A DNA stretch of 6,260 nt from an uncultured bacterium (GTDB lineage: Bacteria; Actinomycetota; Actinomycetes; S36-B12), in the NCBI GenBank assembly GCA_903954205.1, contig CAJBMR010000108.1, forward strand, positions 1 to 6,260, written 5' to 3'. Below are positions 5,356 through 6,260 of the stretch, piece after piece; within the stretch, counting starts at the first letter, position 1; the number at the start of each line of letters is the position of its first letter. The notes under the pieces are model-generated. The model was not told the DNA's origin, made no database searches, and saw only the letters and a list, made by a program, of their open reading frames with translations. The position numbers and the translations under genes are program-made.

Positions 5356-6260
5356 CTAGATGATGGTGATCGTCACCGTGCTGCCGGCGGGGATCATCGT
5401 CCCCGCGGCGGGATCCTGCGAGATGACCCGATCGAGCGGTGTGATGGGCGGCTCGTTGACCTCGACGTTGAGTCCCAGGCTCTGCAGCAGATAGACGGCG
5501 TCGTCCCTGGGCATGTCGATGAGGTAGGGCACCTCCACCGGGGGTGGCCCCTTCGACACGACGAGTTCGACCGTGCTGCCGACCGGCACGCGCTCGCCCT
5601 TGGCGGGAGTGCTCGACACGACCTGGCCCTCGACGTACTCCGTGGAGAACTCCTCGGTGGTGGTCACGACGAGTCCCGCTGCCTCGAGCTGTGCCTGGGC
5701 CTCGGCCACGGCGACGCCGGCGAGGTTGGGCAGCTTTACCGGTTTGGGGCCCTTGGAGACGACGAGGTTGACGAGTGAACCGGGCTTGAGTTCGTCGCCG
5801 ACGGGTGGGTCGGTTGAAGCCACGGAGCCGTCGGGACCGGCGGGATCCCAGTCCTCGGTGATAACACCCACCGCGAGCGTGGCCGCGACGAGTGCCGCCT
5901 CCGCTTCCGCCAGCGGCTTGCCCGTGACGTCGGGTACGGCGTATCGCTCGGGGCCCTTGGACAGCACGACGCTGACGACGGAGTCAGCGGCGGTGCTCGC
6001 GCCGGGCTCTGGATCACTGGAGAGCACGAGACCTACGGCCACTGTTTCGCTGTATTCCTCGCCGCCCACCTCGAGTCGCAGGCCGACCTGCTGCAGCGCG
6101 GCCGTGGCGGCGGCCTGGTCCATGCCGATGACACCGGGCACGGTCACCTGCTTACCCGGGCCGGCGGCGAGATACCAACCGGCGAACGCGGCACCACCCA
6201 CGGCGAGAAGGAGCAGGAGGAGCGCGACGAGCCAGCCGCGGCCACGACGGCGGCGAGTGG
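5356..6260 (-). CDS. PASTA-repeat membrane protein, probable C-terminal part of a Ser/Thr protein kinase (N terminus outside window)
   Basis: 300 residues are visible and the frame stays open past the right edge. They begin with a basic juxtamembrane stretch TRRRRGRG, then one transmembrane helix from WLVALLLLLLAV to about WYLA (residues 9-31), then four extracellular PASTA repeats at about 37-104, 106-173, 174-240 and 241-300. The repeats open with VPGVIGM, VPDVTGK, LPNLAGV and VPYLIDM, and the first three end in SKGP. Basic juxtamembrane, single helix, then PASTA tail is the layout of PknB/PknL-type kinases, which bind peptidoglycan or muropeptides outside and phosphorylate division and wall-synthesis proteins inside. 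The kinase domain is not in the window, so the kinase assignment is inference; a PASTA penicillin-binding protein would not have this order of helix followed only by PASTA repeats. From memory, a PknL-type kinase near class II DAHP synthase is seen in Mycobacterium and Streptomyces, which supports the call. A GTG at 6201 lies inside the helix and is not the start. Confidence 0.88.
   Translation of the reverse strand, partial: TRRRRGRGWLVALLLLLLAVGGAAFAGWYLAAGPGKQVTVPGVIGMDQAAATAALQQVGLRLEVGGEEYSETVAVGLVLSSDPEPGASTAADSVVSVVLSKGPERYAVPDVTGKPLAEAEAALVAATLAVGVITEDWDPAGPDGSVASTDPPVGDELKPGSLVNLVVSKGPKPVKLPNLAGVAVAEAQAQLEAAGLVVTTTEEFSTEYVEGQVVSSTPAKGERVPVGSTVELVVSKGPPPVEVPYLIDMPRDDAVYLLQSLGLNVEVNEPPITPLDRVISQDPAAGTMIPAGSTVTITII
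6166..6234 (-). other. transmembrane segment of the PASTA protein
   Basis: About 23 residues, WLVALLLLLLAV followed by GGAAFAGWYLA, uncharged and preceded by five arginines. The positive-inside rule puts the arginine side in the cytoplasm and the PASTA repeats outside. Confidence 0.88.

Noticed and set aside
6199..6201. GTG at 6201 as the start of the PASTA protein
   Set aside because: It falls in the middle of the transmembrane helix; the frame continues upstream through the hydrophobic half and the arginine-rich juxtamembrane stretch to the window edge.

Overview
The window is GC-rich DNA whose codon use, gene families and start signals all point to an actinobacterium (Actinomycetota). The clearest markers are a class II DAHP synthase matching the Mycobacterium enzyme residue for residue at its metal site, a group III phosphofructokinase, a membrane PASTA-repeat protein that looks like the C-terminal part of a Ser/Thr kinase, and several start codons placed 6-7 bases after a TANNNT box, the arrangement of leaderless actinobacterial mRNAs. 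I cannot name the genus.

Layout. The left part is on the minus strand: glycerol kinase (glpK, 311-1789), followed three bases later by a DUF1905/YdeI-type protein (1-307) that runs off the window. A compact divergent promoter region (1790-1880) separates glpK from the rightward genes: a phosphofructokinase with the residues of a pyrophosphate-dependent enzyme (1881-2906), then class II DAHP synthase (aroG, 2927-4252). After a 171-base spacer full of direct and inverted repeats comes a two-gene DNA alkylation-repair unit: a very short Ada-type zinc/HTH protein (4424-4750) overlapping by four bases an O6-alkylguanine-DNA alkyltransferase (4747-5283). A near-perfect 21-bp inverted repeat lies between this unit and the convergent minus-strand PASTA protein (5356 to beyond 6260).

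Function. glpK and the PFK feed the triose/hexose part of central carbon metabolism. DAHP synthase draws phosphoenolpyruvate and erythrose 4-phosphate into the shikimate pathway. The Ada/Ogt pair is a split version of E. coli Ada, a methylation sensor plus a methyl-accepting repair enzyme. The PASTA protein is probably a cell-wall-sensing kinase. From memory, PFK, class II DAHP synthase and a PASTA/PknL-type kinase are neighbours in other actinobacteria. The alkylation-repair pair, flanked by repeats on both sides, looks like an insertion into that neighbourhood.

Most of the window is ordinary housekeeping DNA and I see no clearly new system. The points most worth checking are the minimal Ada protein and the repeats in front of it, the PPi signature of the PFK, the symmetric divergent promoter, and the number of probable leaderless starts.
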